Below are positions 44,585 through 53,080 of a stretch of DNA of 53,080 nt, piece by piece. Source of the stretch: Candidatus Aerophobota bacterium (GTDB lineage: Bacteria; Aerophobota; Aerophobia; Aerophobales; JAGGVN01); assembly GCA_021158005.1 (NCBI GenBank), contig JAGGVN010000096.1, positions 1-53,080 of the forward strand. Reading direction: 5' to 3'. The position numbers were made by a program, and so were the translations under genes. How positions within the stretch are numbered: position 1 is the first letter of the stretch; each line of letters starts with the position of its first letter. A model generated the notes under the pieces. The model saw only the letters and a list, made by a program, of their open reading frames with translations, had not been told where the DNA came from and did not search any database.

Positions 44585-44612
44585 GAGGCGAGAGCAAAAA
44601 AGCTCTCGCCTC
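44585..44612 (-). terminator. Strong stem-loop between pstS and pstC
   Basis: GAGGCGAGAGC and GCTCTCGCCTC form an 11-bp perfect stem with a loop of six identical bases, just downstream of pstS. No poly-T follows the stem on the minus strand, so it may be an mRNA-stabilising or attenuating hairpin that raises pstS over pstCAB. It is the strongest hairpin I saw in the window. Confidence 0.6.
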
Positions 44613-44649
44613 TCTTACTTAAATTTAACCAAAATTTTTTAAATTAGAT

Positions 44650-45513
44650 TTACCCTAAGGGTACAAATCCCAGGTCTTTAACGACTCTCTGCCCCGCAAG
44701 GGAAAGAACAAAATCTATAAACTTCTTCGTCATTCCCTTAGGTTCTCCATGGGTATACATAAAGAGAGGTCGAGAAAGTTTATAATCTCCATTAACGACT
44801 GTCCTCTGTGATGGTTCTACTTTGTCGATTTCTAATGCCTTTACTCTCTCCGATAGATAACCTAAACCCACATATCCTATTGCTCCGGGTGTCTTAGCTA
44901 CTGTAGTAGCCACCGCTTGATTAGAAGCAAGCATGAGAGCATCATTCCTAACCTTCTCTCCTTTAAGAACAAGTTTTTTGAAAGTCTCAAAAGTTCCCGA
45001 AGCTGTATCTCTGGAAATAACCACAATAGACTTATCCTGCCCACCTACTTTACTCCAGGTACTTATCTGACCGGTATAGATTGCCTTAAGCTGCTCTATA
45101 TTTAGCCCTTTTATTGAATTGGAAGGATGAACAATTACAGCAATTCCATCTTTAGCTATTATGGTAGGTACCGGATTAAATCCTTTTTTCCTGGCTCTCT
45201 CAATTTCTCCGGGCTTTATCGGCCTTGAAGCCATAGCGATATCTATAGTCCCATCAAGAAGAGCGGTAATACCAACTCCTGAGCCTCCGCCTCTAACCGT
45301 GATATCCATTTCTGGGAGAAGACCTCTATCCGCAAGGTCCATATATTCCTCGGCTATTGCTTGAGCTATAGGAAGAATAGTAGTCGAACCCTGGATAGAG
45401 AGCCGCTCTCTACTTTTTGTTCTCGCTCCGGATAATCCACAAAAATAAAATTGTGTAACTATCACCAACGCCGCTGCGAGGACTACAGGTCCCCACAATC
45501 CTCTTACCTTCAT
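44650..45513 (-). CDS. pstS: Phosphate-binding protein PstS
   Basis: PstS is the extracytoplasmic phosphate-binding protein. The 287-residue protein has a positively charged start, a hydrophobic segment (about 9-23) and then the mature domain: SIQGSTTILPIAQAIAEEYM (39-58), GGGSGVGITALLDGTIDIAMASR, IVVHPSN, and SRDTASGTFETF for phosphate ligation. A cysteine in FYFCGLS suggests a possible lipoprotein site, but the lipobox is weak. A GGAGGAGG-type site precedes the ATG. A Pho box lies upstream. Confidence 0.93.
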   Translation of the reverse strand: MKVRGLWGPVVLAAALVIVTQFYFCGLSGARTKSRERLSIQGSTTILPIAQAIAEEYMDLADRGLLPEMDITVRGGGSGVGITALLDGTIDIAMASRPIKPGEIERARKKGFNPVPTIIAKDGIAVIVHPSNSIKGLNIEQLKAIYTGQISTWSKVGGQDKSIVVISRDTASGTFETFKKLVLKGEKVRNDALMLASNQAVATTVAKTPGAIGYVGLGYLSERVKALEIDKVEPSQRTVVNGDYKLSRPLFMYTHGEPKGMTKKFIDFVLSLAGQRVVKDLGFVPLG

Positions 45514-45595
45514 TTCCTCCTCCTTTCTGCAGAGACAGAAAGAACCTTTTTGCTTCCCTCTGCCTCCTTATTTTTATAGTATCTTATATTATCAT

Positions 45596-45634
45596 TATTA
45601 ACTCTGTATAAGGAAAATATTAATTTTCTGTTAA
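45596..45634 (-). promoter_or_regulatory. Pho box upstream of pstS
   Basis: The minus strand reads TTAACA (45634-45629), TTAATA (45623-45618), CTTATA (45612-45607, degenerate) and TTAATA (45601-45596), each 11 bp apart. A TAAGAT -10-like hexamer starts 9 nt later, with TATAAG an overlapping alternative. The spacing equals that of the pstC and metallophosphoesterase sites. Confidence 0.7.
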
Positions 45635-45659
45635 GTGTGTAATTCTTTGATAAATATCT

Positions 45660-46385
45660 CTAAATTACCCCATTGTAAATTAATTCTTTCTTAAAAGTTC
45701 GGGAAGAGAGTCGTTCGACAAAGATATTTCTTTCCTCCTCAATTTTTATTACATTAAACGATGCTTCTACTCTCGCTTTAGTCCTCCTTGTAGTTGCTGT
45801 TCCTGCATTTATCATCAAGATTCCATTTAGCTTCCAGAACCAGGGGACATGTTTATGACCACAGAGAACAAGATTAACCTTTAACTGGCTAATAAGTTTT
45901 AAAAAATCTCCCGCATCCATGGGGATATTTCTCTCTCTTCCTGTTTCAGGAACGGGAATTAAATGATGGTGAAGAACTACTATTTTTACAGGAAATCCTT
46001 CCAATTCTTTTCTTACAAAATCATAAATTGACCTTCCTATATGCCCATCATCTAAATCTGGCTGACTGGAATCTACTCCCACTATTTTAAGATTCCCTAT
46101 TTTCATAACCGGGTATCTTGTCTTGAAAAATTCTTCAAATAATAGATATCCTGCGTTCCTGGCATCATGATTACCCGGAACAATGAGTTTCCTTTTACTC
46201 TCTAAAGAATCTATAAACTCCTTTGCCTCCTCATAATCCTCAAGATAGCCAGAATTAGTTATATCTCCAGTGATTATAATAATATCAGGTTTTATCTCCT
46301 TCATCTTCCTTAAGACATTAGTCCCTAATTCTTTAACATATTCTGGCATTCCAAAATGAAGATCTGATAAATGGATAATTGTCAT
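45660..46385 (-). CDS. Metallophosphoesterase (calcineurin-like), Pho-regulated
   Basis: This 241-residue protein has all the metal-binding blocks of the family: HLSDLHFG (5-12), ITGDITNSG, VPGNHDAR, VVLHHHLIP and CGHKHVP. No signal peptide is seen, so it is probably cytosolic. It may cleave phosphodiesters or phosphomonoesters such as cyclic nucleotides or phospholipid-derived esters; the substrate is not visible. It sits between phoR and pstS and has its own Pho box, which argues for a role in phosphate scavenging. Confidence 0.88.
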   Translation of the reverse strand: MTIIHLSDLHFGMPEYVKELGTNVLRKMKEIKPDIIIITGDITNSGYLEDYEEAKEFIDSLESKRKLIVPGNHDARNAGYLLFEEFFKTRYPVMKIGNLKIVGVDSSQPDLDDGHIGRSIYDFVRKELEGFPVKIVVLHHHLIPVPETGRERNIPMDAGDFLKLISQLKVNLVLCGHKHVPWFWKLNGILMINAGTATTRRTKARVEASFNVIKIEEERNIFVERLSSRTFKKELIYNGVI

Positions 46386-46416
46386 AAAACCTCCTTTAAA
46401 GTTTTTATTGTTAGCT

Positions 46417-46470
46417 ATTATAAACTCTAATTGTTAACTTTGTATAAGAAAAAGGTTAATTTTCTATTAA
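46417..46470 (-). promoter_or_regulatory. Pho box and -10 element of the metallophosphoesterase gene
   Basis: On the minus strand TTAATA (46470-46465), TTAACC (46459-46454), CTTATA (46448-46443) and TTAACA (46437-46432) repeat at an exact 11-bp period. TATAAT (46422-46417) follows 9 nt later. A GGAGG ribosome-binding site lies before the ATG of the gene. Confidence 0.75.
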
Positions 46471-46662
46471 CCATTTGTTTTTTCTCTCATCCTGGTGAAC
46501 TTTCCTAAAATTTTTTTCTTTTTATCATCAGGCTGGGAAGTCCGTGTTAAGCCTGTCTCATTATTACTCAACGATGAATTAACTGAGGAGAGTTACCCTC
46601 ATTAATATAAAAAGATGTTCAGGAAAAGAGTGAATTAATTTATGATTAAAAAGGAAAGTAAA

Positions 46663-48405
46663 TTATACAGGAAGGAGGACGATAAAAGTAGTTCCTTTAC
46701 CTAATTTACTCTCAACAGAAATTTCCCCATTATGGAGAAGAACAATATGCTTTACTATGGAAAGTCCCAATCCTGTGCCTCCGAGCTGTCTTGAGCGAGC
46801 TTTATCCACTACATAGAATCGCTCAAATATCCTGTTAATATGCTCTTCGGGGATTCCTATCCCTGTGTCAGAGACTTTAATTTTCACTTTTTGATTTTGA
46901 GAGATAATTTCTACCCTTATTTCTCCCTCTCGGGTATACTTTATAGCGTTATCTATAAGATTTATAAATAACTGCTCTATAAGAAAGGAGTCTGCTTTTA
47001 CTAAAAGAGGACGTTGAGAGATAATAAGTTTTAATTTCAAATTTTTTTTCTTCAGTTTACTCCTAAAAATTTTTAAAATATCTTCAAGGATTCCTTGCAA
47101 ATCAACATTCTCTACTTCTAACTTCTTTCCTCTCTCTTCTATTTTTGAAAGTAAGAGTAAATCAGAGACAAGGTTTATCAAACGGTCTGTATGTTTTTTG
47201 ATGATTTCCAAAAAGTGCTTTTGCTCTTTATTTGCATCTTCTTCCAGAGTTTCTACAAAACCTTTAATAGCGGTAAGGGGAGTTCGTAGTTCATGGGAGA
47301 CATTGGCGACGAAATCCGCTTTTACCTTCCCTAATTGTTTTATTTCTGTAATATTATGGAAAACAATGAGAAGCTCCTTTTCCTTTATTTTCGATAATAA
47401 GGTAGCATTTACCAAAAAAATTTTATCCTGATGGTGAATTTCAGAAGTTTTGCTGTCTTCTCCTTTAAAAGCTCTCTCTATCAACTCCTCAACATCAACA
47501 TTTCTCAATACTTCCCAATAGGGTTTTCCTATAATAGAAGAAGAAAAACCACATATTTTCTTAAAGCTCCTATTGCTAATAATAATTCTCTTCTGAGAAT
47601 CCAATACTACTACTCCTTCTACCATTGTTTGAAGAATTTTTTGAAGTTTTCCTCTCTCTACACTAAGAGCAGTAAATAATCTTTGAAGCTCGGAGGCCAT
47701 TTGATTAAGAGCAAAAGAGAGTTCTCCTATTTCATCTTTACTCTCCACTGAGATCCGACTCTTAAAATTTCCCTTAGCTATTTTTTTAGTAGTAAAAACT
47801 ATTTCTTTAATGGGTTTTGTGATTCTCTTTGCTGAGAAAAAGGACAGCAGGAGAACAAAAGCTGTTAAAATAAGAGCAAGATAAATAATTTTACTATTTA
47901 CATTCCCTATAAATGCCTTTATTTGACTAAGAGAAAGACTTACTCTTACAATCCCGATCCCGGAAGATTTACCCTCTTCCTTTACAAGAAAAGCAAAATA
48001 AAACATTTCTTCTTTTAGAGTAGTGCTATAACGAATACTCTTTCCTCTCCCTTCTTCTAACGCTTGTTCAACTTCCGGTCTACTCAGGTGATTTTCCATC
48101 TTTCGGGGGTCCTTCTCAGAGTCTCCTAAAACTTGTCCATCCATTGCAATGATTGTAATTCGGGTATCTATTGTTTTTCCTATTCGTTTGGCAAGCGCAT
48201 CAATCTTCTCTATTTTTTCAGAAGGCAAGACTTTTTTAAAGATTTCGCTGAGCAATTCGGTTTGATGCTGGAGATTATCCTCTATTGTTTTAAAAAAATA
48301 GTTTTCTATTTCTCTTGAGGTAAAAAAGAGGAGAGAAGGAACTATTAAAAGAATGATTAAAAGATAGTAAAAAAAGTGTTTCCACATTATTCCCCATCGG
48401 GGCAT
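46663..48405 (-). CDS. phoR: Phosphate-regulon sensor histidine kinase PhoR
   Basis: PhoR senses phosphate status through PstSCAB/PhoU and phosphorylates PhoB. The 580-residue protein has TM1 (about 9-28), an extracytoplasmic sensor domain (about 35-165), TM2 (172-191), HAMP (193-245), PAS (about 250-350), a HisKA region with the autophosphorylation site VSHELRTPLT (H371) and the HATPase domain with LIDNAIKYT, SDTGIGIPEE and GGTGLGLSIVKH. This is the full-length Gram-positive/Thermotoga-like form. It is 5 nt from phoB. Confidence 0.93.
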   Translation of the reverse strand: MPRWGIMWKHFFYYLLIILLIVPSLLFFTSREIENYFFKTIEDNLQHQTELLSEIFKKVLPSEKIEKIDALAKRIGKTIDTRITIIAMDGQVLGDSEKDPRKMENHLSRPEVEQALEEGRGKSIRYSTTLKEEMFYFAFLVKEEGKSSGIGIVRVSLSLSQIKAFIGNVNSKIIYLALILTAFVLLLSFFSAKRITKPIKEIVFTTKKIAKGNFKSRISVESKDEIGELSFALNQMASELQRLFTALSVERGKLQKILQTMVEGVVVLDSQKRIIISNRSFKKICGFSSSIIGKPYWEVLRNVDVEELIERAFKGEDSKTSEIHHQDKIFLVNATLLSKIKEKELLIVFHNITEIKQLGKVKADFVANVSHELRTPLTAIKGFVETLEEDANKEQKHFLEIIKKHTDRLINLVSDLLLLSKIEERGKKLEVENVDLQGILEDILKIFRSKLKKKNLKLKLIISQRPLLVKADSFLIEQLFINLIDNAIKYTREGEIRVEIISQNQKVKIKVSDTGIGIPEEHINRIFERFYVVDKARSRQLGGTGLGLSIVKHIVLLHNGEISVESKLGKGTTFIVLLPV

Positions 48406-48410
48406 TTACT

Positions 48411-49085
48411 TTACTCCTCTATCTTATAACCGATTCCCCGGATAGTTCTAATTAATTCTCCGGCTTCTCCTAATTTTTCTCTTAAGTTTTTAATATGCAC
48501 ATCGATAGTTCTATCGAGAACAATCTTTTCATCTTCCCATAAACTCTTAAGGAGTTGATTTCTGGTAAGAACCCATCCGGGTCTTTCGGCAAGGATAGCC
48601 AAAATTTTAAATTCTGTGGCCGTAAGATTAACTTTCTTATTATTAACCTTTGCCTCATATTTTGTTAGATCTACTACTAAATTGCCTACTTTGAAAATCC
48701 TGGTCTTTTCTCGGGATTGCGTCCTTCTTAAAACAGCCTTTATCCGGGCTATAAGCTCTCTTGGACTAAAAGGTTTTACTACATAATCGTCCGCTCCCAA
48801 CTCCAGACCCACTACTATATCCGTTTCTGTACCTTTAGCAGTAAGCATTATAATAGGAATAGAGGACATCTTTTCATTACTCTTAAGTACTCGACAAACT
48901 TCCAATCCATCTATTCCTGGCAACATCAAATCCAGAATTACCAGATCGGGAAGAGTAATTTTTACAAAAGTAAGAAAACTCTCACCATCATAGAATCCTT
49001 TTGTTTTAAATCCTTCTCTTTTGAGATGATAACTTATAAGTTCTACAATATCGGATTCATCATCAACAATAAATATCATCTTCAT
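48411..49085 (-). CDS. phoB: Phosphate-regulon response regulator PhoB/PhoP
   Basis: PhoB activates phosphate-starvation genes when phosphorylated by PhoR. The 224-residue protein has a receiver domain with acidic pair DD (8-9), the phosphoacceptor D52 in VILDLMLPG and the conserved VVKPFSPRELIARI, then an OmpR-type winged helix with LTATEFKILAILAERPG and the recognition region RTIDVHIKNLREKLG. It lies 36 nt after uvrA and 5 nt before phoR. No Pho box is seen directly before it, so autoregulation is not supported. Confidence 0.94.
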   Translation of the reverse strand: MKMIFIVDDESDIVELISYHLKREGFKTKGFYDGESFLTFVKITLPDLVILDLMLPGIDGLEVCRVLKSNEKMSSIPIIMLTAKGTETDIVVGLELGADDYVVKPFSPRELIARIKAVLRRTQSREKTRIFKVGNLVVDLTKYEAKVNNKKVNLTATEFKILAILAERPGWVLTRNQLLKSLWEDEKIVLDRTIDVHIKNLREKLGEAGELIRTIRGIGYKIEE

Positions 49086-49121
49086 AGAGATTTCCTGGCC
49101 TCTCCATATTTTCCAAAAGCA

Positions 49122-51983
49122 TTAGCTACAACCCAGTATCTCTTTTAATATCTTCCCCGTATGGGAACGGGGATTTTGAGCTATTTCTTCCGGAGTGCCC
49201 ACAGCTACCACTTCTCCTCCTTTCTCTCCTCCTTCAGGCCCTAAATCAATAATATAATCAGCTACTTTTATTACATCAGGATTATGCTCGATAACTAATA
49301 CCGTATTCCCTTTATCTACTAATTTATTTAAGACTTTAAGAAGTTTCTCTATATCAGCAAAGTGAAGACCAGTAGTAGGTTCGTCCAGTATATAAAGAGT
49401 CTTCCCTGTTCCTTTTTTAGATAACTCCCGCGAAAGCTTTATTCTCTGCGCTTCTCCTCCTGATAAAGTAGTAGCCGGTTGGCCCAATTGAATATATCCT
49501 AAACCTACTCCATAGAGAGTCTCTAACTTTTGACGAATGGGAGAAATATTTCGGAAAAAATCGAGTGCTTCTTTTACCGTCATTTCTAATACTTCAGCTA
49601 TGTTCTTTCCCTTATACTTTATTTGTAGAGTCTCCTTATTATATCGTTTACCTTTACAAGCATCGCAGGGAACATATACATCTGGAAGGAATTGCATTTC
49701 AATCTTAATCTGACCCTGCCCTTTACAAATTTGACACCTTCCTCTTCTCATATTAAAACTAAATCTACTTTCTGTATACCCTCTCATTCTTGATTCCTCT
49801 ATTTTAGAAAAAAGTTCTCTTATCGGGGTAAAAAGACCGGTATAAGTAGCAGGATTAGAACGGGGAGTTCTTCCGATAGGAGACTGATCGATTACTACAA
49901 CTTTATCGATATATTCAATTCCTCTTATTTCCTTATATTTCCCGGGTTTTTCTTTGCTTTTATAAAAATGTTGACTTAAAGCCCGGTAAAGTATCTCCTC
50001 AACTAAAGTGCTCTTACCAGAACCGGAAACACCAGTTACACAGACAAACATACCTAGAGGGATTTTAACATTAATATTTTTAAGATTATGTTCTCTTGCT
50101 CCTATAATTTCCAGATATTGATTATTTTTAGGAAGACGACGTCGGGGAGGAAGAGGAATCTTTAATTCTCCTTTTAAATATTTACCCGTTAAAGAAAGAG
50201 GAGAAGAAAGAAGCTTACTTAGAGAACCACTAACTACTACTTCTCCTCCATATTCTCCTGCTCCTGGTCCCAGATCGATTATATAATCTGCAGCTTCTAT
50301 GGTAGATTTATCATGTTCTACCACCAGAACTGTGTTTCCCATATCTCTAAGATCTCTTAAAGTATTTAAAAGTTTTTGGGTATCTCTCGGATGTAAACCT
50401 ACTGTGGGTTCGTCCAGAATATAAATTACCCCTACCAAACCTGAACCTATTTGAGTAGCCAGACGAATACGTTCGGCTTCTCCTCCCGAAAGAGTAGAGA
50501 CTCTCCTCTCTAAGGTAAGATAATCTAATCCCACGCTCACCAGAAACCTTAATCTTTTTTTTATTTCTTTGAAAACTTCTCCGGCGATAAGTTCCTCCCG
50601 GGGAGTAAGCTTCAAATGGGAGAAAAACTCCTCGCTCTCTTTTACACTCATTTTTACCACATCAAAGATAGACTTACCTCTAATAGTTACCGCTAAACTT
50701 TCCTTACGCAGACGAGCTCCTTTGCATGCTGGACAAGGAGTTTCCCTTATATACTTAAATATCTCTTCCTTTACATACTCAGAGTCGCTATTCTTAAATC
50801 TTCTTTCCAGGTTAGGAATTACTCCTTCAAAAGGAGCCCAGTAAGAATAAAATTCTCCTCCTTTCCGTTCGATAAATTTAATTTCTTCAGAATTTGAGCC
50901 ATAAAGAATAATTTCTTGAAACTTTTGGGGAAGTTTTTCAAAGGGGGTATCAAGAGAAAACTTATAATGTTCAGCTAAAGAAGAAAGTTGCCGGAAATAA
51001 TATCGGGAAGCAGTTCTTGCCCACCGATAAAATCCCACTCCTTCTTCCCAAGGAGCAATAGCCCCCTCTCTTAAAGATTTACTTTTGTCAGGAACGACCA
51101 ACTCCGGGTCTATTGTCTGCTGAGTTCCCAACCCATTACACACTGGACAGGCTCCATAAGGACTATTAAAGGAAAACATTCGAGGAGAGATTTCTTCATA
51201 ACTAATTCCACATATTGGGCAGGCAAAGTGCCTGCTGAAGATATACTCTTTCTTTTCCCCTTCCATTTCCTGAATGACAAGAATTAAACCCTTGGATAAT
51301 TCCCCGGCAATTTCTATAGAATCGGCTAATCTACTTTCTATACCTTTTTTTATCTTTATTCTATCTACTACTACTTCAATGGTATGCTTTTTATTCTTAT
51401 CCAGAAAAATATCTTCTTCTAAAAGATAAATCTCTCCATCTACTCTCACCCTTAAATACCCCTGTCTTTTTATATCTTCTAAAAGATTTCTATATTCTCC
51501 TTTTCTTCCCCGGATTAAAGGAGAAAGAATCTGAATTGAAGAGCCTTCAGGCATCTTCATAATTTGACTTATAATATCTTCCACGGTTTGAGGCTGAATT
51601 TTTCTTCCACACTTATAACAATGGGGTTCTCCAATATGAGCAAAGAAGAGTCTCAGGTAATCATAAATCTCGGTAAGAGTAGCTACTGTAGAACGAGGAT
51701 TACTGGAAGCTTTACGCTGTTCAATGGAAATAGCCGGTGACAACCCTTCAATATAGTCTACCTTGGGTTTGGACATTTGCTCTAAAAACTGGCGGGCATA
51801 ACTGGAAAGAGATTCTACATAACGGCGTTGACCTTCTGCATAGAGAGTATCAAAAGCTAAAGAAGATTTTCCTGATCCACTCAACCCGGTAATTACCACT
51901 AGCTTATTTCGAGGAATCTCTAAGTCAATATTTTTAAGATTGTGCTCCTTAGCTCCCTTTATAATAATCTTATCTTGACTCAT
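49122..51983 (-). CDS. uvrA: Excinuclease ABC subunit A
   Basis: UvrA is the damage-recognising ABC ATPase of nucleotide excision repair. The 953-residue protein has two ATPase modules: Walker [10 protein letters not shown] (33-41) and a second GVSGSGKST, each with LSGGEAERI or LSGGEAQRI signatures. Zinc fingers are visible as CPICG...CPVC and CQICKGQGQ...CDACKG, along with the KRYNKETL segment. The length is typical. phoB lies 36 nt downstream, suggesting read-through transcription into phoBR. Confidence 0.97.
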   Translation of the reverse strand: MSQDKIIIKGAKEHNLKNIDLEIPRNKLVVITGLSGSGKSSLAFDTLYAEGQRRYVESLSSYARQFLEQMSKPKVDYIEGLSPAISIEQRKASSNPRSTVATLTEIYDYLRLFFAHIGEPHCYKCGRKIQPQTVEDIISQIMKMPEGSSIQILSPLIRGRKGEYRNLLEDIKRQGYLRVRVDGEIYLLEEDIFLDKNKKHTIEVVVDRIKIKKGIESRLADSIEIAGELSKGLILVIQEMEGEKKEYIFSRHFACPICGISYEEISPRMFSFNSPYGACPVCNGLGTQQTIDPELVVPDKSKSLREGAIAPWEEGVGFYRWARTASRYYFRQLSSLAEHYKFSLDTPFEKLPQKFQEIILYGSNSEEIKFIERKGGEFYSYWAPFEGVIPNLERRFKNSDSEYVKEEIFKYIRETPCPACKGARLRKESLAVTIRGKSIFDVVKMSVKESEEFFSHLKLTPREELIAGEVFKEIKKRLRFLVSVGLDYLTLERRVSTLSGGEAERIRLATQIGSGLVGVIYILDEPTVGLHPRDTQKLLNTLRDLRDMGNTVLVVEHDKSTIEAADYIIDLGPGAGEYGGEVVVSGSLSKLLSSPLSLTGKYLKGELKIPLPPRRRLPKNNQYLEIIGAREHNLKNINVKIPLGMFVCVTGVSGSGKSTLVEEILYRALSQHFYKSKEKPGKYKEIRGIEYIDKVVVIDQSPIGRTPRSNPATYTGLFTPIRELFSKIEESRMRGYTESRFSFNMRRGRCQICKGQGQIKIEMQFLPDVYVPCDACKGKRYNKETLQIKYKGKNIAEVLEMTVKEALDFFRNISPIRQKLETLYGVGLGYIQLGQPATTLSGGEAQRIKLSRELSKKGTGKTLYILDEPTTGLHFADIEKLLKVLNKLVDKGNTVLVIEHNPDVIKVADYIIDLGPEGGEKGGEVVAVGTPEEIAQNPRSHTGKILKEILGCS

Positions 51984-52009
51984 AAAGATATACTCTTTTT
52001 AGTTTATTA

Positions 52010-52037
52010 ATTTTATTTTTTTCATTCCCATTGTCAA
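52010..52037 (-). promoter_or_regulatory. Putative sigma-70 promoter of uvrA
   Basis: TTGACA (52037-52032) is perfect; a 16-nt purine-rich spacer leads to TAAAAT (52015-52010), which matches TATAAT at five of six positions. It lies about 30 nt before the uvrA ATG and back-to-back with the dehydrogenase promoter. Confidence 0.6.
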
Positions 52038-52050
52038 ATTTTTCCCTTTT

Positions 52051-52079
52051 TAGACCGCTTGTATTATTTTGATTATAAT
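52051..52079 (+). promoter_or_regulatory. Putative sigma-70 promoter of the zinc dehydrogenase
   Basis: TAGACC (52051-52056), a 17-nt spacer and a perfect TATAAT (52074-52079) lie about 70 nt before the start codon, which is preceded by GGAGG. Confidence 0.55.
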
Positions 52080-52149
52080 GGTAAAATTAGTGTGAGAATA
52101 AAGATATTCTCAGGATAAACTCTAAATAAACAAAGAGAGGAGGATATTT

Positions 52150-53080
52150 ATGTTAGCAGCGGTATTAGAGGGGGTAAGAAAGATAACTTTGAAAGATATT
52201 CCCAAGCCAGAGCCTGGATACGGGGAAGCATTGGTAAAAGTAAAAGCTTGTGGTATTTGCCAAACAGACTTTAAAGCATACACCGGAGAGAGAAAGAATT
52301 TTACTCCTCCTATAATTGTGGGACATGAGATATCTGGTATTATTGAGAAAACTGGTAAAGGAATTAAGGATTTCAAAGAGGGAGAGGAAGTAATAATTTC
52401 TCCAGCAATTTATTGCGGAAGATGTGAATATTGTAAGAAAGGATTAGAACATTATTGCAAAAATGGAGCCGTTATTGGTGGAGATGGATTTGAGAATGTA
52501 AGAGATGGGGGATTTGCAGAATATGTCCTGGCTCCTCAAAGTGTTTTATACAGAAAGCCAAAATCTATCTCTTTCCCAACAGCTGCTCTGGCTGAACCTT
52601 TAGCGGGCTCTTATAAAGGGATGATTGAGTACAGTCAACTTAAATTAGGTGAAGATGTCGTCATTATAGGGGCAGGATCAATGGGGCTTTTACTCGCTCA
52701 AATTGCTTCGGCAGGAGGAGCAGGGACACTTATCCTTATTGATATTGAAGACTACAAGTTAGAGTATGCTAAAAAGTGTGGAGCGACTCACTTCATTAAT
52801 TCAAAGAAAGAAAACCCCAAAAAGAGAGTCTATGAAATAATTCCCCAAGGTCCTGACTTGATATTTGAATCTGCCGGAGTTTTAAGCGCGGCTTCTTTGG
52901 CTTTCGAGCTTTGCCGCAGAGGGAGTAGAGTTAATATGTTTGGGGTGACCACGCCGGGGACAATTCCTGTATCTCCCGCTCATATCCACTTTACAGAAAT
53001 TAATATGAGTGCTTCTTTCTCCGTAACTCCAAAAGTGATGTTAAAGTCCATTAATCTAATGGAGAAGGGATTAGTAGACC
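52150..53080 (+). CDS. Zinc-dependent medium-chain alcohol/polyol dehydrogenase (3' end beyond the window)
   Basis: This gene is not in the ORF track because it runs off the end; 310 codons are visible. It encodes an MDR-family dehydrogenase: the catalytic zinc region CGICQTD (34-40) with GHE (58-60), the structural zinc cysteines C89, C92, C95 and C103 in CGRCEYCKKGLEHYC, and the NAD-binding GAGSMG (174-179) followed by an acidic D in LIDIEDYK that favours NAD over NADP. Sorbitol-, threonine- or L-iditol-type dehydrogenases are the nearest relatives; the substrate is unknown. GGAGG lies before the ATG. It is divergent from uvrA. Confidence 0.9.
   Translation, partial: MLAAVLEGVRKITLKDIPKPEPGYGEALVKVKACGICQTDFKAYTGERKNFTPPIIVGHEISGIIEKTGKGIKDFKEGEEVIISPAIYCGRCEYCKKGLEHYCKNGAVIGGDGFENVRDGGFAEYVLAPQSVLYRKPKSISFPTAALAEPLAGSYKGMIEYSQLKLGEDVVIIGAGSMGLLLAQIASAGGAGTLILIDIEDYKLEYAKKCGATHFINSKKENPKKRVYEIIPQGPDLIFESAGVLSAASLAFELCRRGSRVNMFGVTTPGTIPVSPAHIHFTEINMSASFSVTPKVMLKSINLMEKGLVD

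Noticed and set aside
1-53080. CRISPR arrays, insertion sequences and rRNA genes
   Set aside because: I saw no regular spaced repeats, no transposase ORF and no rRNA-like sequence in the window.

Overview
The window reads as a chromosomal segment of a low-GC (roughly mid-30s percent by eye), probably anaerobic, uncultured bacterium. Peptidoglycan genes (murG, murC, murJ), ftsZ, SecDF, RuvB, UvrA and bacterial ribosomal proteins L21 and S20 make it a bacterium. Ferredoxin-linked 2-oxoacid oxidoreductases (IorAB and a KorB/VorB-type subunit), a class I fumarase subunit and an aryl-acid CoA ligase suggest fermentation of amino acids. Codon style (AGA, ATA, TTA, GAA and AAA rich) and scattered canonical operons fit a candidate-phylum lineage of the Aerophobota/Atribacterota/Omnitrophota kind, but I cannot fix the phylum from sequence alone.

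Layout. (1) 70-2209: an AT-rich restriction-modification cassette (Xre regulator, N4-cytosine/adenine methyltransferase with a decayed SNase-like tail, MjaI-type endonuclease) just 3' of a tRNA-Ser(CGA), looking like an acquired island. (2) 2750-4350: rplU and ahcY. (3) 4458-9897: secD (with a duplicated head region), secF (polybasic tail), murG, murC. (4) 9917-14211: hflK, hflC, ruvB, paaK-type ligase. (5) 14221-24510, minus strand: leuA, pheS, divergent ftsZ, fumarase beta, rph, rdgB, coaE, polX, iorA (apparently starting on ATT), iorB, mostly with 4-nt overlaps. (6) 24558-28715: a sugar-modification or catabolic cluster (GlmU-like nucleotidyltransferase without acyltransferase domain, TIM-barrel isomerase, PmoA/DUF6807 protein, Gfo/Idh/MocA dehydrogenase) behind a promoter and an 18-bp perfect palindrome. 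(7) murJ and divergent rpsT. (8) 30708-38717, minus: apbE, recJ, apt, MBL hydrolase, coaBC, nfeD, slipin, orphan korB-like gene. (9) lpd and tsaD on plus. (10) 41261-49085, minus: a complete phosphate regulon (phoB, phoR, metallophosphoesterase, pstS, pstC, pstA, pstB, phoU). (11) uvrA and a divergent zinc alcohol dehydrogenase running off the window end.

The best regulatory signal is a set of three Pho boxes, each with four TTAACA-like repeats at an exact 11-bp period, upstream of the metallophosphoesterase, pstS and pstC. All three sit 9 nt from a -10 hexamer, so the PhoB encoded here probably controls all three. Other strong points are the internal duplication in SecD, the ATT start of iorA, the altered FtsZ GTP signature and T7 loop, and several genes separated from their usual partners (pheS without pheT, rplU without rpmA, fumarase beta without alpha, KorB without alpha/gamma).

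No stretch over about 300 bases is empty. The longest gene-poor stretch (2210-2749) holds the tRNA and the R-M promoter; the others (4351-4629, 25701-25900, 44391-44649, 46386-46662) hold the promoters, stem-loops and Pho boxes listed below.
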